Origin: Methanoregula sp.
GTDB taxonomy: Archaea; Halobacteriota; Methanomicrobia; Methanomicrobiales; Methanospirillaceae
NCBI GenBank assembly: GCA_028679075.1
Contig: JAJRCF010000001.1
Coordinates: 1 to 64,000, forward strand
Direction of reading: 5' to 3'
Length of the DNA stretch: 64,000 nucleotides
The notes beneath the pieces are model-generated. The model did no database searches. It saw only the letters and a list, made by a program, of their open reading frames with translations, and was not told the origin of the DNA. The translations under genes and the position numbers were made by a program. Positions 42,687 through 51,120 of the stretch are shown here, one piece after another (the stretch's first letter is position 1; the number at the start of each line of letters is the position of its first letter).

Positions 42687-43762
42687 CAGCGCATATATTG
42701 TCGGACGGTAGTAATATGCTTATCCAGCAGGGCAAGGGCCGCTTCCCGCGTCTGCCCGCACCCGTACACGCTGACCAGCGCCTGTCCCTCTTCAAAAAAT
42801 GTCCCCGGCCAGGGAATGTCAGCACAATAATTCTTCAGCGGGCTCAAGTCCGTATCAAGAGTCATGTCACGGTCCGCGAACAGGATGCTCCGTGCGGCAA
42901 CCTGGTGCGGCCGGGCAAGCGGCGCCGGGAGCACCCCCCGGCATGCACCGACATGGAGATCGAACAGGTTGCACCCGGATGCCATCTCCACGGTATCGAC
43001 TGTTCCCTGGAACCGTGGGTTCACTTCGATCGCCCACACAGCGTCATCGCCAACGACAAAATCAATACCGATCGTGCCCCGGCAGCCGCTCGCCGCTGCC
43101 ACCTGCTCGGCATACGCGATCATCCGCGCCTGCTGCGGGTGCTCAAAGGGCGTGACCGACCCGCAGAACCCGAACGCAGACTCGCCGCTGCCGCGGAGGT
43201 ACTGTTCGTTCACTGCAATGGCCCGTGCCCGCGTGCCGTCCGTGACACAGCAGACACTTGCAGGGACTCCGAAAGCGAGTTCCTGCCGGATGAACGGGAC
43301 ATCCGGGTACAGCATCTCCCACGCGCTCATCCCGTGTTCATCGCGGATAACGGCATTCCGCCACCCTCCGGCGCCGCGCCGGGGTTTTACCATTGCGGGA
43401 AATTCGCCGGGACCGCGGAGGCCCGGCACGGGCACATTGCAGGATTCAAAAAAATGCTGGGTATCGAGTTTGTCGAGAAAGCGCTGGATCCGGTCCCGCG
43501 GGGTGCCGCAGAGTAGGAGTGTTGTTGGCAGGTCTTCCGCACCGGACGTGGGGACGAACAGGTCAAAGGAATGGCGGCGCGAAATCCGGTCGATCGCATC
43601 CGGGAGGTCTTCGAGTTCATCGAACTTTTCCCGGTCTTTCGTGTACCAGGCAAGGTCCTGGTCGCAGAAATGGTCTACCGCACAGACCTCGTACCCCGCG
43701 TTACAGGCCGACTGAGCGACATGGCGTGTGGCAAAGCCGGCGACAAGCACCCGCCCTTTCAC
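42686..43762 (-). CDS. Archaeal ATP-grasp protein
   Basis: A 358-residue ATP-grasp enzyme: a Rossmann-like start ([17 protein letters not shown]), the ATP-binding [18 protein letters not shown], and the metal-binding [16 protein letters not shown]. It belongs to the COG2232-like group, whose substrate is not established. It lies in a conserved methanogen cluster with Trm56 (ATGA overlap) and tfe. Confidence 0.82.
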   Translation of the reverse strand: MKGRVLVAGFATRHVAQSACNAGYEVCAVDHFCDQDLAWYTKDREKFDELEDLPDAIDRISRRHSFDLFVPTSGAEDLPTTLLLCGTPRDRIQRFLDKLDTQHFFESCNVPVPGLRGPGEFPAMVKPRRGAGGWRNAVIRDEHGMSAWEMLYPDVPFIRQELAFGVPASVCCVTDGTRARAIAVNEQYLRGSGESAFGFCGSVTPFEHPQQARMIAYAEQVAAASGCRGTIGIDFVVGDDAVWAIEVNPRFQGTVDTVEMASGCNLFDLHVGACRGVLPAPLARPHQVAARSILFADRDMTLDTDLSPLKNYCADIPWPGTFFEEGQALVSVYGCGQTREAALALLDKHITTVRQYMR

Positions 43763-44289
43763 AACTCCTCCGTCTGCTTTCCTGCCTTTGAGGGGATAAT
43801 GCGGATCTGCGCCCCGGGGAACTCATTCTTCAGCTCGTGGCCGGAGAAGAGGTGGTCGAGGAAGAGGGCGAGGCTGGAAATTTCCGAGTGGGGCTGGCCG
43901 GTAACGGCCACGTTGTAATCGGCAAGTCCGTAAATCTCGCCCGGTACCTTTTCCGCACCGACAATAACGAGGATCTTCTTCTGCGGCCGGATCTCGCCGA
44001 TGATGTCCGGCAGGTTCAGCCCGTACATTGTAAGGTGGACAACAACGCCCCCGGCCGCCTTCCATTCCTTGATGCAGGAGCGCCACTTCATATCGTGCTC
44101 GCAGAAGAACTCCCCGCCCCAGCGTTCCGTGACATCCGCTATGCTCTGCACAACGCCCTTGTCGGACGCCGTGAGGTACATGCCCTTTGCACCCAGCGCC
44201 CGGGCGGTGAGGCCCACGTGGGTCGTGACCCGCTGGTCGCGCTCCGGCCGGTGACCGATCCGCAGGATGACAACTTCTTTTTCCGTCAT
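43759..44289 (-). CDS. trm56: tRNA (cytidine-56-2'-O)-methyltransferase Trm56
   Basis: A 176-residue SPOUT methyltransferase specific to archaea. [20 protein letters not shown] is the typical start, [13 protein letters not shown] follows, and the knotted SAM site is [20 protein letters not shown]. It methylates C56 in the tRNA T-loop. The ATG is just after the stop of the small winged-helix gene upstream. Confidence 0.93.
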   Translation of the reverse strand: MTEKEVVILRIGHRPERDQRVTTHVGLTARALGAKGMYLTASDKGVVQSIADVTERWGGEFFCEHDMKWRSCIKEWKAAGGVVVHLTMYGLNLPDIIGEIRPQKKILVIVGAEKVPGEIYGLADYNVAVTGQPHSEISSLALFLDHLFSGHELKNEFPGAQIRIIPSKAGKQTEEL

Positions 44290-44290
44290 G

Positions 44291-44578
44291 TTATTTCCTC
44301 TTCGCTTTGATGACCCCGTTCTCGATCACAAACGGGAGGTCTTTTTCATATTTACACTGGTTCCGGAGGAGTGCCTCGCCAAAATTCAGCATCCGGACAT
44401 TCCCGCCGGAATACTCGATGAGACAATACCGTTCAAGACGCATAAGCGAGTCTTCAATAACGGAAGGGTCAAGGCCGCTCTGTTCAGCCAGTGCCGCTGC
44501 CGTTGTCGATGCCCCGGGAGGAATAAGGTGATACACCCGCCAGTCCGCATCCTCTTGTTTCACCTGTATGCATTCCAT
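44291..44578 (-). CDS. Small winged-helix protein upstream of trm56
   Basis: A 95-residue protein: [20 protein letters not shown], then [20 protein letters not shown] form a winged helix, followed by [15 protein letters not shown]. The ATG at 44578 is the best Met; no Shine-Dalgarno is seen. It leads the trm56-ATP-grasp-tfe-HD operon and may regulate or couple to it. Confidence 0.7.
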   Translation of the reverse strand: MECIQVKQEDADWRVYHLIPPGASTTAAALAEQSGLDPSVIEDSLMRLERYCLIEYSGGNVRMLNFGEALLRNQCKYEKDLPFVIENGVIKAKRK

Positions 44579-44651
44579 GTAAAGCCGAATAAGGATTTTG
44601 TCCGGCCGTATGCGAGCGGGTTTTTCTCGTTGCGCGTTGACATGATCCGGG

Positions 44652-45068
44652 ATGGAGTCTACACAACCGCGCCCGACATTTCCGGAACTGGTGGCACTGG
44701 TTGATGCGATCCTTGATGACTGCGATGACAACGTACCCTGCATTGCAAAAAAGCTTGACGCGCTCGATGCAGATACCCGGAACGAACTCCTTGTCTCGGA
44801 CCTGCTGAACGCGTGGCAGATCTTTTATTTCATGTTCCGCACGGATCCGGATCTCCTCACCCGGGAGCGGATGGAGCTGGAACCGGCATCCTCGCTCGCG
44901 AATGGGTTGATGATCGAGGAGACCGACCTGCTGGAGATGTACTTCGCGATCCGCGGGGCCGTCCCGGTCATCGTGGTCCATGACGGGGACAAGACCGTTG
45001 CAACGTTCACGGGAAAATCCGCGTATGCACAGGGGCGTGAGGTCCTGCTGAAGCCGGAATACCTGTAA
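44652..45068 (+). CDS. Conserved hypothetical protein, 138 residues
   Basis: An acidic, soluble protein (FPELVALVDAILDDCDDNVP, DLLNAWQIFYFMFRTDPDLL, AVPVIVVHDGDKTVATF). No family is recognised. It is divergent from the trm56 operon; the 70-bp gap must hold both promoters. The C-terminal half looks like a small alpha/beta domain. Confidence 0.65.
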   Translation: MESTQPRPTFPELVALVDAILDDCDDNVPCIAKKLDALDADTRNELLVSDLLNAWQIFYFMFRTDPDLLTRERMELEPASSLANGLMIEETDLLEMYFAIRGAVPVIVVHDGDKTVATFTGKSAYAQGREVLLKPEYL

Positions 45069-45110
45069 GCGGAGCACGTATTTTTTTTCAGCAGATCCTG
45101 AATTCAGTTA

Positions 45111-45824
45111 TTATTGCCGGTCCCCGGCGCTGATCAGCTGCTCATCGACAATCGCTTTTACTAATGGCGGCAGAGCTCCCCACCGGACTGTTTCGTTGCC
45201 CATCACGGCAAAGATCCCGTCAACCTCTGCCGGGTCCACGCGGTCGAACACGCTCCGGTCATCCGGCCGGATCTGGTTGCATACGGACGTTGCCCACGCA
45301 TCAGCGAGCGCGACATCGTGCGAGAAAATTGTTACGGCATCTGCAATGCCAAACGAGATCGAAGGGCCGACTGTTGCCGATGACGTGCAGATGCCAAGCA
45401 CCCGGTCCTGCGGCGGCACGACAAACGCGATCCGGTTGGAGAGTGCCGCCTCACCGGCATGGACCCCGACCCGGACCGGGCGGTCCGCGATGAGAGCGAT
45501 GTCGCCGCCATTGTCGATCACACCAAACAATGCGCCGGCTTCCTGCATTGCCTCGACACCGGCCCACGCGATCGTACCGGCCACCGCGGCCATCGGGCCG
45601 ACCCCGGCCTTTCGCGTTGCATCCACCATGCGGACGATCACCGGGTCATCGGAATCCGGGACATACGGATCGAACGTGGTGGCAAAAAAAGGGTCGCGGG
45701 CGATATACGCTTCAAGTTCCTGACGGGCTGCGAGTATACCGGCCTTTGCGGCTTCGACATGCCCCGGGTCGTCCGCGAGGATCGTTGCGATCGTCTCGCG
45801 GAACCGGAACGGCACCCGGATCAT
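45111..45824 (-). CDS. UPF0280 (COG2122) protein, ApbE-like
   Basis: A 237-residue protein with the UPF0280 hallmarks: GPMAAVAGTIAWAGVEAM, FGVIDNGGDIAL, VGICTSSATVGPSISFG-like (LGICTSSATVGPSISFG). COG2122 proteins resemble the flavin transferase ApbE and were linked genetically to sulfide use for cysteine/homocysteine synthesis in Methanosarcina. Its ATGA overlaps the NIL-ferredoxin gene, supporting one pathway. Confidence 0.88.
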   Translation of the reverse strand: MIRVPFRFRETIATILADDPGHVEAAKAGILAARQELEAYIARDPFFATTFDPYVPDSDDPVIVRMVDATRKAGVGPMAAVAGTIAWAGVEAMQEAGALFGVIDNGGDIALIADRPVRVGVHAGEAALSNRIAFVVPPQDRVLGICTSSATVGPSISFGIADAVTIFSHDVALADAWATSVCNQIRPDDRSVFDRVDPAEVDGIFAVMGNETVRWGALPPLVKAIVDEQLISAGDRQ

Positions 45825-46207
45825 AGCGGCAGGGAGAGCGCCCGGTGCGGGCAGGCATCGATGCACTTCCCGCAGAGGATGCATTTCTCTTCCGCAAGTA
45901 CCAGTTTCCATTCCGGATCGAAGGAAAAGACCTCGCGGGGGCAGACGCTGATGCATGCCCCGCAGTCCACGCACTCGCTCTCGTTGAGGTTGACACCGTG
46001 CTCAAGGATCCGTACCTCCGCCCCGAGACCGACCATCGAGTCCCGGACGAGCCGGCACTGGTTGTCGGGGACATCGATGAGCGCCTCGCCTTCGGACGAG
46101 TCGATGTTTGCCCGTTCCACGTTGATCAGGACGCCCGTGTCCCGGACCACCTGGGCAATGATGGGCCTGCGGCCCTTGCCGCGGGAGAAGTTGACAAGGA
46201 GTTTCAT
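45821..46207 (-). CDS. NIL-domain 2x[4Fe-4S] ferredoxin for homocysteine synthesis
   Basis: A 128-residue protein: an N-terminal NIL domain (LLVNFSRGKGRRPIIAQVVR) and two ferredoxin motifs (CVDCGACISVCPREVF; CILCGKCIDACPHRAL). It corresponds to the MA1822 type that, with a COG1900 protein, forms homocysteine from aspartate semialdehyde and sulfide. The start at 46207 overlaps the stop of the COG1900 gene (46204) by ATGA. Confidence 0.9.
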   Translation of the reverse strand: MKLLVNFSRGKGRRPIIAQVVRDTGVLINVERANIDSSEGEALIDVPDNQCRLVRDSMVGLGAEVRILEHGVNLNESECVDCGACISVCPREVFSFDPEWKLVLAEEKCILCGKCIDACPHRALSLPL

Positions 46208-47712
46208 TTCAGCCACCGTCCCCCGAACAGTTTCCCGAGATCCATTGCAGTGAGAAGGGCAATGACATGGTGTTCCTTGTCGATGACCGGCAGGGCGCTG
46301 ATATTGTTCTGCTCCAGTTTCTGGATCGCGATGTCGACTGCCTCGTCCGGCGCGGCCGTAATCACCCTGGTCTTCATGATGTCCTTCACGAGCTGGGCTT
46401 TCCCCGGGTTTGCCACCGCCTTGGACACATCGAACGTGGTGACGATACCGACCAGCACACCATGCTCGTTGACTACCGGCAGGTGGTTGGTCTCGCCCTT
46501 GAGGAGTTTCTTTGCCGCGGTCCGGATCTCTTCGGTCTCGCCGATCGTGATCACGGACCGGTCCATGATGTCGAGCACCCGGGCGCCTTTCTTGGTCTGG
46601 TGCATGGGCCGTGCCTGCCGTGCCGGCTCAATGGCCCGGGTCGGGAGCGCGAGTTGCATGCTGCCTTTCTCCAGCCAGAGCTTGAGTTCGTTTGCCACCT
46701 TCCGTGCCCTGCGGAAACTGGAGAGCGATGAGGTCTTGATCTCTTCGCCATTGATCTCGACCGAACCGCTGCGTAATTCTGCGTAGGTTGCCGACCTCAC
46801 GACCGGGCGCGAGCGGCTGGGGACGCCATAGTCAAGAATGTCAACGGATATGTCCTCGTCGCGGACCGCGGTGGCGCGGACCACCTCGAGGTCGAGTACC
46901 GGCAGCGGTACGCCAAGACCGACGTACAGGGTCACCCCGTACCCGGTCATGGTCGCTGCCCGCAGGTAATCCTGCGACATCTGTTTCATGTCCCCGGTAA
47001 CCATCAGCGTGCCAAAGCCTCCCGCGGGAGAGTGCTGGGTGCCTTCGCCGATCACCATGCCCGGCGCCCCGCAGAGGAAGATCGGGACCCCGCTGCCGAT
47101 CAGCCGGAGTTTCGGGTCGTTCGATATCGGGTTGAGGACACCGGCTCCCGAGAACGTGATATTCCCGGAACCGGGGAGCAGCGTCCCCATGTACGTGTGG
47201 AGGAGATGGTCGGTCGTATTGGTCGCCGCATTGTAACGCTGGTAGGCATTACGCGGGTTGCACATGATCGCCTGGTTGAGGTTCTCGAGAAGGAGGTCGG
47301 TCGTGATCGTCCTCCGCGGGTAACAGTCCGTGCCGTGGGAGCTGGCCCGGAGCTCCACGGATTTCCCGGCAACGAGGTCCTCGATCACGTGCGCCCCGCC
47401 ATATTCGGCCTGGAGCGTATCGGACTGCTGCGTTGCGCCGATATACGTGTCTACTGCCGCGAGACCGCCATATGCCTCGACATTGTTCAGCCAGATCCGC
47501 TCCATCCGGATGGGAGGTTCGGCATGGCCGAAGTTGAGGAACGCGCCGGACGAGCACATCGCGCCGAAGGTCCCCGTTGTCACAACGTCAACCTCCTTGA
47601 GTGCCCCCTGCTCCCCGAGTTCGGCAACAAGTGCGGGCATCTCCTCTGCGGTGACGACCCGGGCACTGCCCTCGCGGATGCGTTCATTGATCTGGCCGAT
47701 AGTCTTCTGCAT
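46204..47712 (-). CDS. Homocysteine biosynthesis protein (COG1900/DUF39) with CBS pair
   Basis: A 502-residue protein of the MA1821 type. The COG1900 domain carries conserved Cys segments (FGAMCSSGAFLNFGHAEPP, SSHGTDCYPRRTITTD, IMCNPRNAYQRYN, VPIFLCGAPGMVIGEGTQH) and the C-terminus has two CBS domains (TNHLPVVNEHGVLVGIVT, ISALPVIDKEHHVIALLT) for ligand control. It introduces sulfide in homocysteine synthesis. The ATG at 47712 lies about 27 bp after a TTTAAATAT box, so the message is probably leaderless. Confidence 0.9.
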   Translation of the reverse strand: MQKTIGQINERIREGSARVVTAEEMPALVAELGEQGALKEVDVVTTGTFGAMCSSGAFLNFGHAEPPIRMERIWLNNVEAYGGLAAVDTYIGATQQSDTLQAEYGGAHVIEDLVAGKSVELRASSHGTDCYPRRTITTDLLLENLNQAIMCNPRNAYQRYNAATNTTDHLLHTYMGTLLPGSGNITFSGAGVLNPISNDPKLRLIGSGVPIFLCGAPGMVIGEGTQHSPAGGFGTLMVTGDMKQMSQDYLRAATMTGYGVTLYVGLGVPLPVLDLEVVRATAVRDEDISVDILDYGVPSRSRPVVRSATYAELRSGSVEINGEEIKTSSLSSFRRARKVANELKLWLEKGSMQLALPTRAIEPARQARPMHQTKKGARVLDIMDRSVITIGETEEIRTAAKKLLKGETNHLPVVNEHGVLVGIVTTFDVSKAVANPGKAQLVKDIMKTRVITAAPDEAVDIAIQKLEQNNISALPVIDKEHHVIALLTAMDLGKLFGGRWLK

Positions 47713-47802
47713 GCCCCAAAATATGTTTTGATGCATATTTAAACTAATTGCTATTACCTTTAGTAATAAATGATATTTAATCCCGGAGAGCGATGATCCT
47801 GT
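47713..47802. promoter_or_regulatory. Divergent leaderless promoters: sulfide operon and Nif3-like gene
   Basis: Minus strand: TTTAAATAT (47735-47743) is centred 27 bp before the ATG at 47712. Plus strand: GATATTTAA (47772-47780) is centred 27 bp before the ATG at 47803. Both spacings place transcription starts at the start codons. AATTGCTATTACC-like bases between them could bind a regulator; nothing is proven. Confidence 0.6.
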
Positions 47803-48510
47803 ATGGATGTGAATACCTTCACTCGCGAGATGGACCGGCTGGCACCTCCCGAGCTGGCCGAGGACTTCGATGCAGGAAAGATCGGTCTCATTGTTGAAGG
47901 CGCACCGGAATTTTCCACGGTCTGCTGTGCTCTTGACGCGACACCGGCCGTTGTGAAAGAAGCAATCCGGAAAAAGGCCGGCATGCTGGTCGTCCACCAC
48001 ACACCGCTCTGGACCCCCCTGACCTCCGTGACCGGCAGTACCGCAGCGCTCATGCGGGACGTGCTCTCCGCCCGGATGAATGTCTGGGTCATGCACACCA
48101 ACTACGACCATGCCGAAGAGGGCGTGAACGATGCGCTGGCAGAGCTCCTCTCGCTCACAGATACCGTCCCCCTTTCGCTCGGCCGGGTTGGTTCCTGCTC
48201 TCTCACCCTTGAAGAGATCTCACGACGACTCGGGTGCCCCCTGCGGGTCTGGGGGGACCTGATCCGTATGGACCGGCTCGCGGTCGTGGCCGGCAGCGGT
48301 TTTGATCCGGAGATCATGGATGAGGCAAAGGAGAAGGGCGCGGATGCATTCCTTTCCGCGGAACTGAAACATTCCATGGCACGTTCCGCTCCCCTTCCCT
48401 GCATCGAAGCAACGCACTATGCGCTTGAAGCGCCGGCGATGAAACGGCTCGCAGCCCGGCGCCGGTGGCATTACATCGATGACACCCCGGTGCTCCGCAC
48501 GGTCCCATGA
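47803..48510 (+). CDS. Nif3-like dinuclear metal-hydrolase family protein
   Basis: A 235-residue protein of the Nif3/YbgI family: ALDATPAVVKEAIRKKAGML, VVHHTPLWTPL, VWVMHTNYDHAEEGVND and the C-terminal ADAFLSAELKHSMA, ATHYALEAPAMK hold the His/Asp/Glu metal ligands. The family's reaction is debated (GTP cyclohydrolase I type 2 in some). It overlaps the SWIM gene by ATGA. Confidence 0.88.
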   Translation: MDVNTFTREMDRLAPPELAEDFDAGKIGLIVEGAPEFSTVCCALDATPAVVKEAIRKKAGMLVVHHTPLWTPLTSVTGSTAALMRDVLSARMNVWVMHTNYDHAEEGVNDALAELLSLTDTVPLSLGRVGSCSLTLEEISRRLGCPLRVWGDLIRMDRLAVVAGSGFDPEIMDEAKEKGADAFLSAELKHSMARSAPLPCIEATHYALEAPAMKRLAARRRWHYIDDTPVLRTVP

Positions 48511-48830
48511 ACGATCTCTGGCAGCACCTCGCTCTGAGGAAGAGTCTCGATGCGGAGATCCGCGGGGAGATCGAAACAACCTTTGGCACCCGGGGGAAGA
48601 AGGCACTCGCGGCGATCGATGACCACAAGGTAAAGAAATATCTCGACTTTTTTGTGGTGGAGGGAAAGACATCGCGGTACATTGTGGAAGATGAATTCTG
48701 CACCTGCAGCGATTTCATGTACCGGGGCAGGACCTGCTGGCACCTGCTGGCAGTCCGGATCGCCCGGACTACCGGTACGTACCAGGCCATTGACAGCTGG
48801 TACCAGGACCTGTTGAAAGATTCCCGCTGA
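48507..48830 (+). CDS. SWIM zinc-finger protein
   Basis: A 107-residue protein with a SWIM motif: FCTCSDFMYRGRTCWHLLAV (CxC...CxH). SWIM domains bind DNA or protein. It follows the Nif3-like gene with a 4-bp overlap. Related small SWIM proteins occur in many archaea next to diverse genes; role unknown. Confidence 0.85.
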   Translation: MNDLWQHLALRKSLDAEIRGEIETTFGTRGKKALAAIDDHKVKKYLDFFVVEGKTSRYIVEDEFCTCSDFMYRGRTCWHLLAVRIARTTGTYQAIDSWYQDLLKDSR

Positions 48831-48985
48831 CAAGCCGGATTATACTAATCAGTGCGGGTAAAAAAAATCGTTTTATTGCCGGGTCCCGGATTGGGAATGA
48901 GACGTGGGGTCCTGCCAGGATTGCGATGACGTAAGCAGATAAAAAAAGGGTGCAACGGGACGCCTGCACGTTCCGGACGCGGTAT

Positions 48986-49543
48986 TCAGGCCGATGCTTC
49001 AATATCGGTGAGCAGTTGTTTGAGGTCGATCCAGATGATCAGCTCGTTCTTCTCCTTCTCTTTCACCTTCACCATACGCTTGATGATGCCGATAATTGCA
49101 CTGTCTTCCTTGTTGACCGATGCCGAGGTATAGTCCACCTGGGGGCCCTCAAATGTCGATACGGAGGTCACGTCATCGACAAGGATACCCATCTTTGACG
49201 TGGCGATCTTGTCATCGAGGACAATGATCCTCGACGCTTCGAGCGGGGCATTACTTTTTTCAGTGATCTTCAGCCGGTGTTTGAGATCAACGATCATCGT
49301 GATCTCGCCGCGGAGATCGATGATGCCCCGGACATAGGCCGGGACATTGGGTAATTTCGTAATCGTTGTATACTCCACCACTTCCTTGACATCGAACAGG
49401 TCGATGGCAAAATGTTCGTTTCCCAACACGAACTCAACGACCTGGATCGATTCCTGGCCCTGTTCTTTTTTTGACATTGCGGATTTTTTTGTCATTGCAA
49501 CCGGTTCACCTGCTTTCGCACTCATGGGCAACACATCCTGCAT
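48986..49543 (-). CDS. cheW: Chemotaxis coupling protein CheW
   Basis: A 185-residue CheW: QVVEFVLGNEHFAIDLFDV, KLPNVPAYVRGIIDLRGEI, IVLDDKIATSKMGILVDDV. It links chemoreceptors to CheA. The N-terminus has about 30 extra residues, so starts at 49525 or 49493 are possible. It overlaps the stop of the PAS chemoreceptor gene by one base. CheA and CheY are not in the window. Confidence 0.92.
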   Translation of the reverse strand: MQDVLPMSAKAGEPVAMTKKSAMSKKEQGQESIQVVEFVLGNEHFAIDLFDVKEVVEYTTITKLPNVPAYVRGIIDLRGEITMIVDLKHRLKITEKSNAPLEASRIIVLDDKIATSKMGILVDDVTSVSTFEGPQVDYTSASVNKEDSAIIGIIKRMVKVKEKEKNELIIWIDLKQLLTDIEASA

Positions 49544-51021
49544 CAGTCCACTTTGAATTTCCGATTCGCTTCCATTGCACCTGCGGCCACGTCATTGACA
49601 TTATGGATCATACGGGAAATCTCGTCAATGGCCGCGGCCGACTCTTCCGTTGCGGCAGCAGCATCACCGGCTTCTTTTGCCGTGTGTTCTATGAGCGTTG
49701 CGACTTCGGAGACACTCGCCGTGATCTCCTCGGTTGTTGCTGCCTGCTCCTCGGATGCTGCGGCAACTTCAGAAGCACTGTTTGCAACCGTCTCGGCAGC
49801 TTTCTGGATCATCCTGAACGCTTCGAGTGCCTGTTGCGACTCCCCTACACCTTTTTTGACAAGTTCCTGGGTCCCTTCCATGCCATCCGCTGCCTTCTTG
49901 GTCGCAAGGTTGAGCTGGGTGATCATCTCCTCGATCTTTTCGGCACTGGACCGCGATTCCTGTGCAAGGGATTTGACTTCGGAGGCGACAACCGCAAAAC
50001 CCCGGCCATGTTCCCCGGCCCGGGCCGCTTCAATGGCTGCATTGAGGGCGAGCAGGTTGGTCTGGTTGGCAATGTCGCGGATGAGGACAATGATCTTGCC
50101 GATATCGTTCATCTGTTTCCCGATGTCCGTGACAACACCATAGACCTGGCTGGTCCCCGCTGCCATCTCCGATATGTTCTTGTTCACATTTTCTGCAAGG
50201 AGCGCACCGGACTTGGCTGAATTGTTGGCATTGTTGGCCTGCGTAGAGACACTCTCCATGCTCGACGTGATCTCCTCTACCGCGGCGCTCATGTCCTGCA
50301 TCGCCTTTGCCATCTGTTCGATCCCTTCGCTCGCCTTCTGCGCATTCTCCGAGACAGAACCGGCGTTCTTCGCGATCTGGTTCACGCTCTTGGAGGCGTC
50401 CTCGACACTCTGGGTTGCATTGTCAGATGTCGTTGTCAGGTTCTGCATCTGGTCGTTTACATTCTTGATGTTCTGCCTGAGGCTGACAATCAGGCCGCGG
50501 ATCCCATCCCTGAGTTTTACGAGTTGATCGTGTGTCTCCTGAGTATCTGTATCGGGTTTTGCGATCTCAAGCCGGACCATCAGGTTACCGGTGGCAGCTT
50601 CTTTACAGGTCTCGATGAAATCGTCTACGCCTTTTCCCATGAATTCCTGGATTTTAATGTTCTTTGTGACATTGTTATAGGCAATATAGACGTATTCGAG
50701 GTCCCCTTTCTCATCAAACAGGGGGAAAATTGTCCTTAATACCTCGATCCTGCCGGCAGGTGTGTCGAGCGTTGACTGGCCATGCACAACCTGTCTCTTG
50801 GATATCGCGTCCTGGAATGTCTCCCCGGTATCACGGACATATTTGATTAAGCCCCGTTCCTTAAAGTCGGTGATTTTCAGGGCAAGTACCTGATCCCGGG
50901 AAATACCGGTAATCCTGCAGAACTCCCCGTTGGTCTTGACGTTCTTCATCTGCCGGTCAACAAGCAGCAATGCAAGCGGAGTCTGTTCAAAGATCGTTTC
51001 GTAGTTTTTGATATCAACCAT
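49543..51021 (-). CDS. PAS-containing cytoplasmic chemoreceptor
   Basis: A 492-residue methyl-accepting protein without TM helices. A PAS domain ([20 protein letters not shown]) comes first, then a HAMP-like linker, then the signalling domain with the tip [20 protein letters not shown] and [20 protein letters not shown]. It senses an internal signal such as redox or a ligand. The start at 51021 is chosen because AGGTGA lies 6 nt before it. It is cotranscribed with cheW. Confidence 0.88.
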   Translation of the reverse strand: MVDIKNYETIFEQTPLALLLVDRQMKNVKTNGEFCRITGISRDQVLALKITDFKERGLIKYVRDTGETFQDAISKRQVVHGQSTLDTPAGRIEVLRTIFPLFDEKGDLEYVYIAYNNVTKNIKIQEFMGKGVDDFIETCKEAATGNLMVRLEIAKPDTDTQETHDQLVKLRDGIRGLIVSLRQNIKNVNDQMQNLTTTSDNATQSVEDASKSVNQIAKNAGSVSENAQKASEGIEQMAKAMQDMSAAVEEITSSMESVSTQANNANNSAKSGALLAENVNKNISEMAAGTSQVYGVVTDIGKQMNDIGKIIVLIRDIANQTNLLALNAAIEAARAGEHGRGFAVVASEVKSLAQESRSSAEKIEEMITQLNLATKKAADGMEGTQELVKKGVGESQQALEAFRMIQKAAETVANSASEVAAASEEQAATTEEITASVSEVATLIEHTAKEAGDAAAATEESAAAIDEISRMIHNVNDVAAGAMEANRKFKVD

Positions 51022-51120
51022 TTTTTTCACCTGTTCATTTCTCTCTTGAGATTCTGGCATGGTTTCCTGCACGGGTCGTAGGACTCATTCTCTCCATCAC
51101 CCGCATCCCGGACGGAAAAA

